Shown: positions 33,803 through 42,620, counted from the stretch's first letter. The stretch is DNA of 64,000 bases from Amycolatopsis pretoriensis (GCF_900107925.1 NZ_FNUJ01000008.1:1-64000), one strand, 5' to 3'. The notes: a model not told the origin generated them from the sequence alone. A program made the numbers and translations.

Positions 33803-33848
33803 CGCGGAAGGGCCCGGCGGCTTCCTCGTCCGCCGGGCCCTTCCGCGC
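33802..33848 (-). terminator. Strong terminator hairpin after the MscS-like gene
   Basis: A perfect 19-bp stem; the core GCGGAAGGGCCCGGCGG (33804-33820) pairs with 33830-33846 across a 9-base loop. It lies about 13 bases beyond the MscS-like stop codon on the minus strand and marks the edge of the minisatellite. Confidence 0.75.
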
Positions 33849-33860
33849 TCGCGTCCCGGC

Positions 33861-34634
33861 TCAGATCTGGGGGCGCGGGGTGCCCGCCGGCGGGGTCGGG
33901 GTGTTGTCCGCCCCCACCGGTGTCCGGGGCCGCTCGGCGGTGCCCATCTCGCCCGTGCGCTGCTTCGGCGTCTCCAGCTGGTGCTCCATGTTCGCCATCC
34001 AGCCGCGCCAGCGGTCCTGGGCCGGCTTGATCAGGCCGCCGCCGAAGCCGACCACGATCACGCCGCCGATCGTCGCGAGGACCGCGATCAGCACCGGGCC
34101 GGTGATCGCCGTCGCGATGTTCACCTGGCCGAGCGCCGCGATGATGCCGAACGCCATGATCAGCCAGTAGGCGGCCATCGACAGCGGCCGCGCCGCGCCC
34201 CGGCCGGACAACGCCGACGCGACGACGTCACGCACGACCTTCGCGATGGCTGCGGCGATCACGACGAGCACCAGCGCGACCACGATCCGCGGCAGGAACG
34301 CGATGATGTCGTTCAGCAGCTGGCTCACCGGGTTGGTCGGCCCGAACACCCCGAACGCCAGCTGCAGCGCGATCAGCAGGATGAAGTAGTAGACCAATTT
34401 GACGAGGATCCCCGTCGCGTCGATCTTCTGCTGCCCGATCTTCCCGCTCAGCCCCGTCCGCTCGACGAGTTTCCCGAAACCGGCTTTCCCGAGCACGAGG
34501 GCCAGCCCTTTCGAGACGGCTTTCGCGATCAACCAGCCGATCAGCAGGATGATCAAAAACCCCACGAGTTTCGGGACGAACGTGGCCACCATGTTCCACG
34601 CCTGCCCGAGCCCGTCCTTCAGTTGCTCGCCCAT
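33861..34634 (-). CDS. MscS-related membrane protein with conserved TM-helix repeats
   Basis: A 257-residue protein with about five membrane helices. The region VPKLVGFLIILLIGWLIAKAVSKGLALVLGKAGFGKLVERTGL (about 20-62) and the later IVVALVLVVIAAAIAKVVRDVV (about 115-136) are two copies of the conserved TM helix (PF05552) found in CmpX-like and mechanosensitive proteins. The MscS beta domain is not evident, so channel activity is uncertain. The C-terminal 55 residues are hydrophilic and Pro-rich. ATG 34634 follows GGAGGGAG. Single gene with its own terminator. Confidence 0.78.
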   Translation of the reverse strand: MGEQLKDGLGQAWNMVATFVPKLVGFLIILLIGWLIAKAVSKGLALVLGKAGFGKLVERTGLSGKIGQQKIDATGILVKLVYYFILLIALQLAFGVFGPTNPVSQLLNDIIAFLPRIVVALVLVVIAAAIAKVVRDVVASALSGRGAARPLSMAAYWLIMAFGIIAALGQVNIATAITGPVLIAVLATIGGVIVVGFGGGLIKPAQDRWRGWMANMEHQLETPKQRTGEMGTAERPRTPVGADNTPTPPAGTPRPQI

Positions 34635-34779
34635 ACCGACTCCCTCCACGGATTTTGAACCGGATCGTCGATCAAGTACCCAGGGGCGGCAACTCGTGCG
34701 CCCCACGATCGAGTGAGACGACTGGCGCGCGAAGATCACCCGTGGCCATACTGGTTTCACCGGTGGGGACCGGGGAGAC

Positions 34780-34823
34780 GAGGCCGTCCGGCGCAGCGAA
34801 AACCGCGAGCGCCGGGCGGCCTC
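34780..34823 (-). terminator. Second hairpin downstream of natAB
   Basis: GAGGCCGTCCGGCGC (34780-34794) pairs with 34809-34823 over 15 positions, one of them a T/G mismatch, across a 14-base loop. It may be a back-up terminator of natAB or a leader structure of the MscS-like gene. Confidence 0.45.
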
Positions 34824-34844
34824 GAGCATTGTCCGGGAAATGAG

Positions 34845-34881
34845 ACCGGCCCCCGGACAGCCGAAGCGTCCGAGGGCCGGT
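34845..34881 (-). terminator. Terminator of natAB
   Basis: CCGGCCC-CCGGAC pairs with GTCCG-A-GGGCCGG, leaving a small bulge, about 10 bases past the natB stop. Confidence 0.6.
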
Positions 34882-34891
34882 TGAACGAACG

Positions 34892-36112
34892 TCAGGCGGC
34901 GCGCAGCGCGTCGCGCAGTTTCACCTTCGCGCCGGTGCGCATGACCGCATTCCGGTAGATCCGCGCGGCCAGCCAGATCAATCCCGGAATCATCAGCACC
35001 ACCAGCCCCACCGACACCACCGCTTCCCACACCGGCACCCCGCCCATCGCCAGGCGCATCGGCATCAGCGTCGGCGAAAACACCGGGATCACCGAAAGCA
35101 CTTCGACGAACGTGTTGCCCGGATCCGACGGCAGCACGGAAATGCCGATCACGTACCCGGCGATCACGAACATCAACGCGGGCATCGTCGCGCCGCCGAC
35201 GTCCTCCTGGCGGGAAACCAGCGCCCCGAGCGCGGCGAACACGATCGAGTACATGAAGAACCCGAGCAGGTACCACACGACCAGCCAGACGATCGTGCCC
35301 ACGGCCGCCGAGACGGAGATCGTGAGCGTGCCGGTCGCCAGGCCGGTGACGACGCCGCCGATCCCGATCACGAGCATCTGGATCAGCCCGACCACGCCGA
35401 TGCCGAGCACCTTCCCGGCCATCAGCTGCCACGGCTTGATCGTCGAGAGCAGCAGCTCGACCACCCGGGACGTCTTCTCCTCGACGACGCCCTGCGCGAC
35501 GCTCTGGCCGTTGATCATCAGCGACAGGTAGATCAGGATGCCGGCGACGATCCCCAGCACCAGCTGCTGGCCGTTGTAGTCGTAGGGCTCCTCCAGCGGC
35601 GGGTCCTCGACGAACTTCGCGCTCGCGACGGCGCTTTCGAACTGCGCCGGGTTCCCGCCCAGCGCGGTGATCTGCTGGTCGAGCGCCGCCTGGCGGGCCA
35701 CCAGCTGCAGGACGTTCGCGAGCTTGCCGTCGAGGTCCTTCTTCACCTGGACGTGCACGCTCTTGCCGTCGCCGGTGAGCAGCGCGTCGAGCGAGCCGTC
35801 GGCCAGCTGAGCGCGCCCGGCGGCTTCGTCGGCGACCTGCGTGGTTTCGATGTTTTCGTCGACGGCCTGCCCGGACGCCTTCAGCGGTGCCGAGAACCCG
35901 GCCGTGGCCGCGGTGAAGCCGACCTTCGCGTCGGCACCGCCGCCGCCGGAGATCAGCTTGATCAGCACGATGCCGACGACGATCAGCAGCAGCATGACGA
36001 CGGTGGCGACGCGGAAGGCCTTCGACTGCACCCGCGTGCTGATCTCGCGGGAGGCGACCAGCCCCACCGCCGCCGCCGGGCTCATCCGGACGTCCGTGAC
36101 CGGGGTGCTCAT
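34892..36112 (-). CDS. ABC-2 type exporter permease, NatB-like
   Basis: A 406-residue permease. One N-terminal helix (about residues 33-53) is followed by an extracytoplasmic domain of about 125 residues and a block of five to six helices (about 185-395) with the conserved VVEEKTSRVVELLLSTIKPWQLMAGKVLG coupling segment (about 210-238). This is the NatB/YhaP architecture that exports Na+ or other small compounds and peptides. It overlaps the ATPase gene by 4 bases, so the pair is one operon. Substrate not known. Confidence 0.9.
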   Translation of the reverse strand: MSTPVTDVRMSPAAAVGLVASREISTRVQSKAFRVATVVMLLLIVVGIVLIKLISGGGGADAKVGFTAATAGFSAPLKASGQAVDENIETTQVADEAAGRAQLADGSLDALLTGDGKSVHVQVKKDLDGKLANVLQLVARQAALDQQITALGGNPAQFESAVASAKFVEDPPLEEPYDYNGQQLVLGIVAGILIYLSLMINGQSVAQGVVEEKTSRVVELLLSTIKPWQLMAGKVLGIGVVGLIQMLVIGIGGVVTGLATGTLTISVSAAVGTIVWLVVWYLLGFFMYSIVFAALGALVSRQEDVGGATMPALMFVIAGYVIGISVLPSDPGNTFVEVLSVIPVFSPTLMPMRLAMGGVPVWEAVVSVGLVVLMIPGLIWLAARIYRNAVMRTGAKVKLRDALRAA

Positions 36113-37017
36113 GCCGGGACCTCCTCGGTCGTCACGACGGACCGGAACAGTTCGGTCAGCGAAGGTTGTTCGCGCGCGAATTCACGCACCGGCCCGGTGG
36201 CCAGCGCGGCCTTGAGCACAGCCTGGTCGTCGGCGCCCTCGCCCAGCTCGAGCTCGGTCACCGGGCCCGTCCGGCCCAGCACCTTCACCCCGGCCAAGCC
36301 GTCGGCCCAGCCTTCGCCGGCCTCGGGCGCTTCGACGCGCAGCCGCACGGCTCCCCCGGCCCGCAGCTCGTCGACCGTCCCCTTCGCCACCATCTGTCCA
36401 CTCCGGACGATCCCGACCCGGTCGCACAGCCGCTCGACCAGATCGAGCTGGTGGCTCGAGAACACGACCGGCACGCCCTCGGCGGCCTTCTCCTTGAGCA
36501 CCTGGCTCATCACGTCGACCGCGACCGGGTCGAGGCCGGAGAACGGCTCGTCGAGCACCAGGATCCGCGGCTCATGCACCAGCGCCGCGGCCAGCTGGAC
36601 GCGCTGCTGGTTGCCGAGCGAGAGCTTCTGCACCTCGTCGTCGCGGCGGCCGGCGACGCCGAGCCGTTCCGTCCACTTCTCCACCGACTTCCGCGCGTCG
36701 GCGGCGGGCATGCCGTGCAGCCGCGCGAGGTACGTCAGCTGCTCGGCGACCTTCATCCGCGGGTAAAGCCCGCGTTCTTCGGGCATGTACCCGATGTGGC
36801 GGCGCGTTTCGTGCGTCACCGGCTCGCCTTCGTAGCGGACTTCGCCGCCGTCGGCGGAAAGCACGCCGAGCGCGATGCGCATGGTCGTGGTCTTCCCGGC
36901 GCCGTTGCTCCCGACGAACCCGAAAAGCTCGCCGGGCCGGACGTCGAACGTCATTTCCCGCAAAGCGACCACGTCGCCGTAGCGTTTGGAGACCTTGTCG
37001 ATCTCTAAACCGGTCAT
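36109..37017 (-). CDS. ABC transporter ATPase, NatA-like
   Basis: A 302-residue nucleotide-binding subunit. Walker A GSNGAGKTT (about 37-45), Q-loop YMPEERGLYPRM, signature LSLGNQQRVQLA (about 132-143), Walker B ILVLDEPFSGLDP (about 152-164) and switch HQL are present; the C-terminal 80 residues form a NatA-type accessory domain. ATG 37017 is preferred (GGGGGAACCGGA ahead); ATG 37035 is possible. The divergent fasR gene has a mirror-image promoter. Confidence 0.92.
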   Translation of the reverse strand: MTGLEIDKVSKRYGDVVALREMTFDVRPGELFGFVGSNGAGKTTTMRIALGVLSADGGEVRYEGEPVTHETRRHIGYMPEERGLYPRMKVAEQLTYLARLHGMPAADARKSVEKWTERLGVAGRRDDEVQKLSLGNQQRVQLAAALVHEPRILVLDEPFSGLDPVAVDVMSQVLKEKAAEGVPVVFSSHQLDLVERLCDRVGIVRSGQMVAKGTVDELRAGGAVRLRVEAPEAGEGWADGLAGVKVLGRTGPVTELELGEGADDQAVLKAALATGPVREFAREQPSLTELFRSVVTTEEVPA

Positions 37018-37051
37018 TCCGGTTCCCCCGTTCATCCTGAATTCCCCCGCC

Positions 37052-37139
37052 CGCGATCCTAGGCAGTGCGTACACGCCCCGCCTACCGGCAGACGTTGCC
37101 ACGAACGGCTGCGAAAGTTGCGGAACACGTAGGATCGCG
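37052..37139. promoter_or_regulatory. Mirror-image divergent promoters of natAB and fasR
   Basis: CGCGATCCTA (37052-37061) and TAGGATCGCG (37130-37139) are perfect inverted copies 68 bases apart. Each presents TAGGAT, a strong actinobacterial -10 box, to its own gene: minus strand toward natA and plus strand toward fasR. For fasR, transcription would start about 4 bases before ATG 37146. No good -35 boxes are visible, so an activator may be needed. Confidence 0.6.
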
Positions 37140-37145
37140 TCCGCC

Positions 37146-38360
37146 ATGGATGGAACCACCTCCCCGCGCCGGGTGCCGAAGCACCACGGGCTCTCCGCGA
37201 AGACGCTTCGGCGGCTGGAACACGCGTCCGGCAGCCTGGCGAGCGCGAGCATCGCGGTGATGGAGCGGCGCCTCACGTGGTTCGCCCGGCTGCCCGCCGA
37301 CCAGCGCGCGAGCGTGCTGCTGATCACCCAGGCGGGCGCCGCGGGCTTCGTCGACTGGCTGCGGGACTCCAAAGAGGCCCTGAAGCTGACGACCGAGGCG
37401 TTCCGCGACGCGCCGGCCGAGCTGTCCCGCTGGGTCAGCCTGCGCCAGGCCGTCGGCATGGTGCGCCTGGCCATCGAGGTCTTCGAGGAGCAGCTGCCCG
37501 AGTTCGCCGCGAACGAAGCCGAACGCGCGGCGCTGATCGAGGGAATCCTGCGCTACGGCCGGGAAATCGCGTTCGCGGCGGCGAACTCGTACGCGGCGGC
37601 GGCCGAGGCGCGCGGCGCGTGGGACGCCCGTCTGGAGGCCCTGGTCGTCGACGGGATCGTCCGTGGCGACGCCGAGGAGTCCGTGCTGTCGCGCGCGACA
37701 GCGCTGGGCTGGGACCCGTCGGCCAACGCGACGGTGCTGGTCGGCAACCCGCCGTCGGAGGACCCGCCGACCGTGGTGTTCGAGGTCCGCAGCCGCGCGG
37801 CCCGCGTCGGGCGCCCGGTGCTGCTGTCGGTCCAGGGCTCCCGGCTGGTGGTCGTGGTCGGCGGCCCGACCGACGGCGGGGTCAAGGAACGCGAGATCCT
37901 CGCCCGGATGTCGGTGGCGTTCGCCGAGGGTCCCGTGGTGGCCGGCCCGACGGTGCCGACGCTGGCCGAGGCGCACCACAGCTCGACCGAGGCGTTGTCG
38001 GGGCTGCGCGCGGTCGTCGGCTGGCCGGGCGCGCCCCGGCCGGTCCGCTCGGCGGACCTGCTGCCGGAGCGCGCGCTGTCCGGCGACGCGGAGGCGGAGC
38101 GCCTGCTGGTGGACACGATCGCGCGGCCGCTGGAGGAGGCGGGCCCGACCCTGCAGCGCACGGTCGAGGCGTACCTGGAGAGCGGCGGCGTGCTGGAGAC
38201 GTGCGCGAAGACGCTGTTCGTCCACCCGAACACCGTCCGGTACCGGCTGCGGAAGGCGGCGGACCTGACGGGCTGCCAGCCGACCGACCCCCGGGACGCG
38301 CTGGTGCTGCGGATCGCCCTCACCGTCGGCCGGCTGGCGCGGTCCCGCGGCCTCTGGTGA
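37146..38360 (+). CDS. fasR: FasR-like PucR-family regulator of fatty acid synthesis
   Basis: A 404-residue regulator. The C-terminal PucR HTH (about 345-400) reads TCAKTLFVHPNTVRYRLRKAADLTG; a central GGDEF-like/CdaR region and an N-terminal helical domain precede it. In Streptomyces the homologous FasR sits next to fabD-fabH-acpP-fabF and activates that operon; here the same cluster follows, separated only by a VOC gene. A plausible binding dyad lies upstream of fabD (38980-39006). ATG 37146 fits a near-leaderless start from TAGGAT. Confidence 0.88.
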   Translation: MDGTTSPRRVPKHHGLSAKTLRRLEHASGSLASASIAVMERRLTWFARLPADQRASVLLITQAGAAGFVDWLRDSKEALKLTTEAFRDAPAELSRWVSLRQAVGMVRLAIEVFEEQLPEFAANEAERAALIEGILRYGREIAFAAANSYAAAAEARGAWDARLEALVVDGIVRGDAEESVLSRATALGWDPSANATVLVGNPPSEDPPTVVFEVRSRAARVGRPVLLSVQGSRLVVVVGGPTDGGVKEREILARMSVAFAEGPVVAGPTVPTLAEAHHSSTEALSGLRAVVGWPGAPRPVRSADLLPERALSGDAEAERLLVDTIARPLEEAGPTLQRTVEAYLESGGVLETCAKTLFVHPNTVRYRLRKAADLTGCQPTDPRDALVLRIALTVGRLARSRGLW

Positions 38361-38408
38361 CCCGCCGCGTGTCGAGAACGCGGCCCCGGCTCCGTCCCCG
38401 GCGCGAAT

Positions 38409-38425
38409 GCGGCCACGAGGGCCGC
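38409..38425 (+). terminator. Small hairpin between fasR and the VOC gene
   Basis: GCGGCC and GGCCGC form a 6-bp stem with a 5-base loop, 20 bases ahead of the VOC start codon. It could weakly terminate fasR or act as a leader hairpin. Confidence 0.35.
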
Positions 38426-38445
38426 GCGGAACGGGGAGTGAACCC

Positions 38446-38883
38446 ATGGCGATCCAGCGGATGGACAACGTCGGCATCGTGGTCGACGACCTGGCGGCCG
38501 TCGTCGCCTTCTTCACCGGGCTCGGTCTTGAGCTCGAGGGCGAGGCCGAGGTCGGCGGCCCGGAGGTGGACAGCCTCGTCGCGCTCGACGGCGTCCGGTG
38601 CGACCTCGCCGTGGTGCGCACCCCGGACGGCCACGGCCGGCTCGAGCTGATGAAGTTCCACAGCCCGGCCGGCCCCGCCGCCGGGCCGGCCGAGCCGGTC
38701 AACGCCTTCGGGATGCGCCGCATCATGTTCGCCGTCGACGGCCTGGACGACGTCGTCGCCCGGCTGCGCCCGCTCGGCGCGGAGCTCCTGGGCGAACTCG
38801 TCGAGTACGGGGACAGCCACCGGCTCGCCTACGTCCGCGGCCCCGAGGGCCTCGTCGTCGCGCTCGCCGAGAAGCTGGGCTGA
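38446..38883 (+). CDS. VOC (glyoxalase/bleomycin resistance) family protein
   Basis: A 145-residue vicinal-oxygen-chelate fold protein with two beta-alpha-beta-beta-beta modules. The first begins MDNVGIVVDDLAAVVAFFTGLGLELEGE (about 6-33), and the second RRIMFAVDGLDDVVARLRPLGAEL (about 88-111). LELMKF supplies a candidate Glu metal ligand; the usual His ligand in strand 1 is replaced by Asn (DNVGIVV), so catalysis is doubtful. GGGGAG precedes ATG 38446. It lies between fasR and fabD, which adjoin in Streptomyces. Function unknown. Confidence 0.85.
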   Translation: MAIQRMDNVGIVVDDLAAVVAFFTGLGLELEGEAEVGGPEVDSLVALDGVRCDLAVVRTPDGHGRLELMKFHSPAGPAAGPAEPVNAFGMRRIMFAVDGLDDVVARLRPLGAELLGELVEYGDSHRLAYVRGPEGLVVALAEKLG

Positions 38884-38979
38884 ACACCCTTCCCGAGACG
38901 GGCGTCACGTGATGGACTTAACAGCGAAAGGTGATTGAACCCGACAAGGCATCCGGGTTACGCGCGAGCTTCTCCGGCG

Positions 38980-39006
38980 CGTCTTTGGAGGTTTCCGACA
39001 AAGACG
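38980..39006. promoter_or_regulatory. Candidate FasR operator upstream of fabD
   Basis: CGTCTTTG (38980-38987) and CAAAGACG (38999-39006) are perfect 8-base inverted arms with 11 bases between. The site is centred about 76 bases upstream of the fabD GTG, the position expected for an activator. Pairing extends outward with a two-base bulge into CCGG/CCGG, so an RNA hairpin is an alternative. Confidence 0.5.
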
Positions 39007-39068
39007 CCGGGCAGACACTGTCACCGTCGGCATCCCGGGAAACCCCCTCTCCCGTGTTGTCTTGAAGG

Positions 39069-39992
39069 GTGACAGCAGCAGTCCTCGCTCCCGGTCAGGG
39101 GTCCCAGGCCCCCGGTATGTTCACGCCCTGGCTCGACCTCGACGGCGCGCGCGAGCGCGTCGCCCGGTGGTCCGAGCGCGCGGGCCTCGACCTGCTCCGC
39201 CTCGGCACCGAGGCGGACGCCGAGGAGATCCAGGACACCGCCGTCGCGCAGCCGCTGATCGTCGCGCTGTCGCTGCTCACCTTCGAACACCTCCAGGCCA
39301 CCGCGCCGGTCCCCGCGGACGCGCCGGTCGCCGGGCACTCCGTCGGGGAGCTCGCCGCCGCCGCGATCGCCGGGGTGCTGAAGCCCGAAGACGCCGTCGC
39401 GCTGGCCGCCGTCCGCGGCGCGGAGATGGCGAAGGCGTGCGCGCTGGAGCCGACGTCGATGGCCGCGGTCATGCTCGGCGACCCCGAGCAGGTCGTCGCG
39501 TGGCTCGAAGGACAGGGTCTGACCGCGGCGAACCGCAACGGAGCGGGGCAGATCGTCGCCTCCGGTGCCGCCGACGCGATCGCGAAGATCGTCGCCGAGC
39601 CCCTCGAAGGCACGAAGATCCGCGCCCTCAAGGTCGCCGGCGCGTTCCACACGCAGTACATGGCGCCCGCCGAAGAGGCGTTGCGCGCCCACGCCGCCGA
39701 GCTCACCCCGGCCGACCCGACCCGCCCGCTGCTGTCGAACGCCGACGGCGCGGTCGTCACCAGCGGCGCCGAGTACCTGGACCGCCTGGTCGCGCAGGTC
39801 ACCCGGTCGGTCCGCTGGGACCTGACGATGGACGGCCTGGTCTCGCTCGGCGTCACCCGCACCGTCGAACTCGCGCCCGCTGGCACGCTGACCGGCCTGG
39901 TCAAGCGGCAGCTCAAGGGCGTCGTGACCACTACCACCGCGCTGAAGACGCCGGCCGAGCTGGCCGCGCTGCGCCAGGAGGACGCCTCGTGA
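39069..39992 (+). CDS. fabD: Malonyl-CoA:ACP transacylase
   Basis: A 307-residue enzyme that moves malonyl from CoA to acyl carrier protein, supplying FAS II. LAPGQGSQAPGM (residues 6-17) starts the fold, GHSVGEL (about 90-96) holds the nucleophilic Ser, GAFHT (about 193-197) the catalytic His, and the substrate Arg lies in LAAVRGAEM (about 118). GTG 39069 is preceded closely by GAAGG. First gene of the coupled fab operon; its stop overlaps the fabH start. Confidence 0.95.
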   Translation: MTAAVLAPGQGSQAPGMFTPWLDLDGARERVARWSERAGLDLLRLGTEADAEEIQDTAVAQPLIVALSLLTFEHLQATAPVPADAPVAGHSVGELAAAAIAGVLKPEDAVALAAVRGAEMAKACALEPTSMAAVMLGDPEQVVAWLEGQGLTAANRNGAGQIVASGAADAIAKIVAEPLEGTKIRALKVAGAFHTQYMAPAEEALRAHAAELTPADPTRPLLSNADGAVVTSGAEYLDRLVAQVTRSVRWDLTMDGLVSLGVTRTVELAPAGTLTGLVKRQLKGVVTTTTALKTPAELAALRQEDAS

Positions 39993-40972
39993 CCGATCGA
40001 CCCGCCCTGAGCCTCAACCCCGGCTCCCGCGGCAGCCGCGTGCTGGGCGTCGGCAGCTACCAGCCCGCGAAGATCGTCACCAACGACGACCTCTCGCAGA
40101 TCATGGAAACCAACGACGAGTGGATCCGCACGCGCGTCGGGATCCACGAGCGCCGGTTCGCCGAGAAGGACGAGCTGCTCACCGACATGGCCGTCGCCGC
40201 CGGCACCGCCGCGCTGGCCGACGCCGGGGTCGAGCCGTCCGAAGTGGACACCCTGATCCTGCCGAACTGCACCATGCCGACGCTGATCCCGAACGCCGCC
40301 GCCCAGGTCGCGGCGCGGCTCGGCATCCCCGGCCCCGGTGCGTTCGACCTCAACGCCGCCTGCGCCGGGTTCTGCTACGGCCTCGGCGTCGCCTCCGACC
40401 TGGTCCGGGCCGGCTCGGCGAAGAAGGTCCTCGTGATCGGCGCCGAAAAACTCACCGATTCGGTGAACCCGACCGACCGCGCGAACGCGATCATCTTCGC
40501 CGACGGCGCGGGTGCCGCGGTCGTCGGCGCGTCCGACGAGCCGCAGATCGGCCCGGTCTCCTGGGGCAGCGCCGGCGACCTCGTCGACCTGATCGGCATG
40601 ACCGAGGACAAGTTCATCTACCAGGAGGGCCAGTCGGTCTTCCGGTGGGCGACGACCCAGATCGCGCCGATCGCCATGCGCGCGCTGGAGGTGGCTGGGC
40701 TCAAGCCGTCCGATGTGGACGTCCTGATCCCGCACCAGGCGAACCTGCGCATCGTCGAGGCGATCGCGAAGAAGCTGCGGGCCAACGGCGCCCGCGAGGA
40801 CATGGTCGTCGCCGACGACATCAAGTACTCCGGCAACACCTCGTCGGCGTCCATCCCCCTCGCGCTGGACCACATGCGCAAGGCCGGGACGGCGAAGCCC
40901 GGCGACGTGGTGCTGGCGGTCGGGTTCGGCGCGGGCCTGTCCTACGCCGGGCAGGCGTTCGTCTGCCCCTGA
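39989..40972 (+). CDS. fabH: 3-oxoacyl-ACP synthase III
   Basis: A 327-residue condensing enzyme that starts fatty acid synthesis from an acyl-CoA primer and malonyl-ACP. The triad is Cys in NAACAGFCYG (about 125), His in PHQANLRI (about 248) and Asn in YSGNTSSAS (about 279). Actinomycete FabH usually prefers branched short-chain primers; that is family knowledge, not seen here. GTG 39989 overlaps the fabD stop by 4 bases. Confidence 0.95.
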   Translation: MTDRPALSLNPGSRGSRVLGVGSYQPAKIVTNDDLSQIMETNDEWIRTRVGIHERRFAEKDELLTDMAVAAGTAALADAGVEPSEVDTLILPNCTMPTLIPNAAAQVAARLGIPGPGAFDLNAACAGFCYGLGVASDLVRAGSAKKVLVIGAEKLTDSVNPTDRANAIIFADGAGAAVVGASDEPQIGPVSWGSAGDLVDLIGMTEDKFIYQEGQSVFRWATTQIAPIAMRALEVAGLKPSDVDVLIPHQANLRIVEAIAKKLRANGAREDMVVADDIKYSGNTSSASIPLALDHMRKAGTAKPGDVVLAVGFGAGLSYAGQAFVCP

Positions 40973-41047
40973 TCACCGTTACGCTCCCCGCGGGCATTCG
41001 CCCTCGGGCACCCAGACCCAAAGAAACACCGAGAAGGGAACTACCCC

Positions 41048-41293
41048 ATGGCTGACAACGCTGAGATCCTCGCCGGCCTCGCCGAGATCGTCGAAGAGGT
41101 GGCCGGTGTGGCTCAGGACGACGTCACCGCCGAGAAGTCGTTCGTGGACGACCTGGACATCGACTCGCTGTCGATGGTCGAGATCGCCGTGCAGGCCGAG
41201 GACAAGTTCGGCGTCAAGATCCCGGACGACGAGCTCGCCAACCTCAAGACCGTGGGCGACGCCGTGAACTACGTGTCGGCCAACTCCAAGTAA
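41048..41293 (+). CDS. acpP: Acyl carrier protein
   Basis: An 81-residue acidic four-helix protein. Ser40 in DIDSLSMVEI accepts the 4'-phosphopantetheine. AAGGGA precedes the ATG. It lies 75 bases after fabH and 29 before fabF, the classical order, and serves as carrier for the FAS II chain. Confidence 0.97.
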   Translation: MADNAEILAGLAEIVEEVAGVAQDDVTAEKSFVDDLDIDSLSMVEIAVQAEDKFGVKIPDDELANLKTVGDAVNYVSANSK

Positions 41294-41322
41294 GTCCTCT
41301 TCCCCTCCTTGAGGAGACTCCC

Positions 41323-42573
41323 ATGAGCAACATCGACGTCGTGATCACCGGTCTCGGCGCCACCACACCGCTCGGTGGGGACGTGACGTCCACCTGGGAC
41401 GGTCTGCTGGCCGGGCGGAGCGGGATCCGGGCGATCGAGGCCGACTGGGTCGAGGAGCTGCAGCTGCCGGTCAAGATCGGCGGTCAGCTGGCCGTCGATC
41501 CGTCGGAGGTCCTCCCGCGGGTGCAGGCCCGCCGGCTGGACCGCTGCGAGCAGGTCGCGCTGATCGCCGCCCGGCAGGCGTGGGCCGACGCCGGGTACGC
41601 CGAACCGACGGACGAGCACACCGACGTCGACCCCGACCGCCTCGGCGTGTCGATCGGCACCGGCGTCGGCGGCCCGGTCACCCTGCTCACCCAGAACGAC
41701 CTGTTGCACCAGCAGGGTCTCCGCAAGGTGTCGCCGCTGACCGTGCCGATGCTGATGCCGAACGGCCCGGCCGCGCACGTGGGCATCGACCTGAAGGCGC
41801 GGGCCGGGGTGCACTCCCCGGCCTCGGCCTGCGCTTCGGGCGCCGAGGGCATCGCGAGCGGAGTGGAGATGATCCGCTCCGGCCGCGCCGACGTCGTGGT
41901 CGCCGGGGGTGCCGAAGCGTGCATCCACCCGATCACGCTGGCCGGGTTCGCCCAGGCCCGCACGGTGTCGACGCGCAACGACGACCCGGCGAGCGCGTCA
42001 CGGCCGTTCGACGCGAGCCGCGACGGCTTCGTCCTCGGTGAGGGCGCCGGCGTGGTCATCCTGGAACGCGCCGACCAGGCGAAGGCCCGCGGGGCGCGCG
42101 TCTACGCGACGATCGCCGGGCACGGCATCACCTCCGACGCCTACCACATCACGGGCAACCACCCGGAGGGCATCGGCCAGATCGCGGCGATGCGCGCGGC
42201 CATGAAGATGGCCGGCGTGACCCCGGCGGACGTCGGGCACGTGAACGCCCACGCGACGTCCACTGTGGTCGGTGACATCGGCGAGGCGGCGGCGATCCGC
42301 AACGCGGTCGGGGAACACCCGGTCGTGACGGCGCCGAAGGGCGCGCTCGGCCACCTCGTCGGCGGCGCCGGCGCGGTCGAGGGGATCATCACGATCCTGT
42401 CGCTCTACCACGGCATCGTGCCGGCGACGATGAACCTGACCGACCTGGACCCGCGGGTCCAGCTGGACGTCGTGTCGGGTGAAGCGCGCAAGGTGGAGCT
42501 GACCGCGGCGATCAGCAACTCGTTCGGCTTCGGCGGGCACAACACCGCGCTGCTGTTCACCCCGGCGGCCTGA
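41323..42573 (+). CDS. fabF: 3-oxoacyl-ACP synthase II
   Basis: A 416-residue elongation condensing enzyme. The Cys-His-His triad is in ASACASGAEG (Cys about 170), NAHATSTVVGD (His about 310) and the NSFGFGGHNT block (about 401-410), with a Lys in TAPKGALGH (about 340). TTGAGGAG precedes the ATG. Last gene of the fab operon, followed by a canonical terminator. Confidence 0.96.
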   Translation: MSNIDVVITGLGATTPLGGDVTSTWDGLLAGRSGIRAIEADWVEELQLPVKIGGQLAVDPSEVLPRVQARRLDRCEQVALIAARQAWADAGYAEPTDEHTDVDPDRLGVSIGTGVGGPVTLLTQNDLLHQQGLRKVSPLTVPMLMPNGPAAHVGIDLKARAGVHSPASACASGAEGIASGVEMIRSGRADVVVAGGAEACIHPITLAGFAQARTVSTRNDDPASASRPFDASRDGFVLGEGAGVVILERADQAKARGARVYATIAGHGITSDAYHITGNHPEGIGQIAAMRAAMKMAGVTPADVGHVNAHATSTVVGDIGEAAAIRNAVGEHPVVTAPKGALGHLVGGAGAVEGIITILSLYHGIVPATMNLTDLDPRVQLDVVSGEARKVELTAAISNSFGFGGHNTALLFTPAA

Positions 42574-42586
42574 GTTCTCGCTACGG

Positions 42587-42620
42587 AAAAGGGGCCCGGC
42601 TCCGGCCGGGCCCCTTTTTT
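42587..42620 (+). terminator. Rho-independent terminator of the fab operon
   Basis: GGGGCCCGGC (42591-42600), loop TCCG, GCCGGGCCCC (42605-42614) and then six T. The A-run before the stem makes it work toward the minus strand as well, so it also serves the convergent gene ending at 42635. Confidence 0.93.

Larger units (their letters stand above)
34635..34891. other. Intergenic region with two hairpins
   Basis: This 257-base gap separates the end of natB and the start of the MscS-like gene, both on the minus strand. It has two strong hairpins (34845-34881 and 34780-34823) and no visible gene. The remaining 145 bases presumably carry the promoter of the MscS-like gene. Confidence 0.6.
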
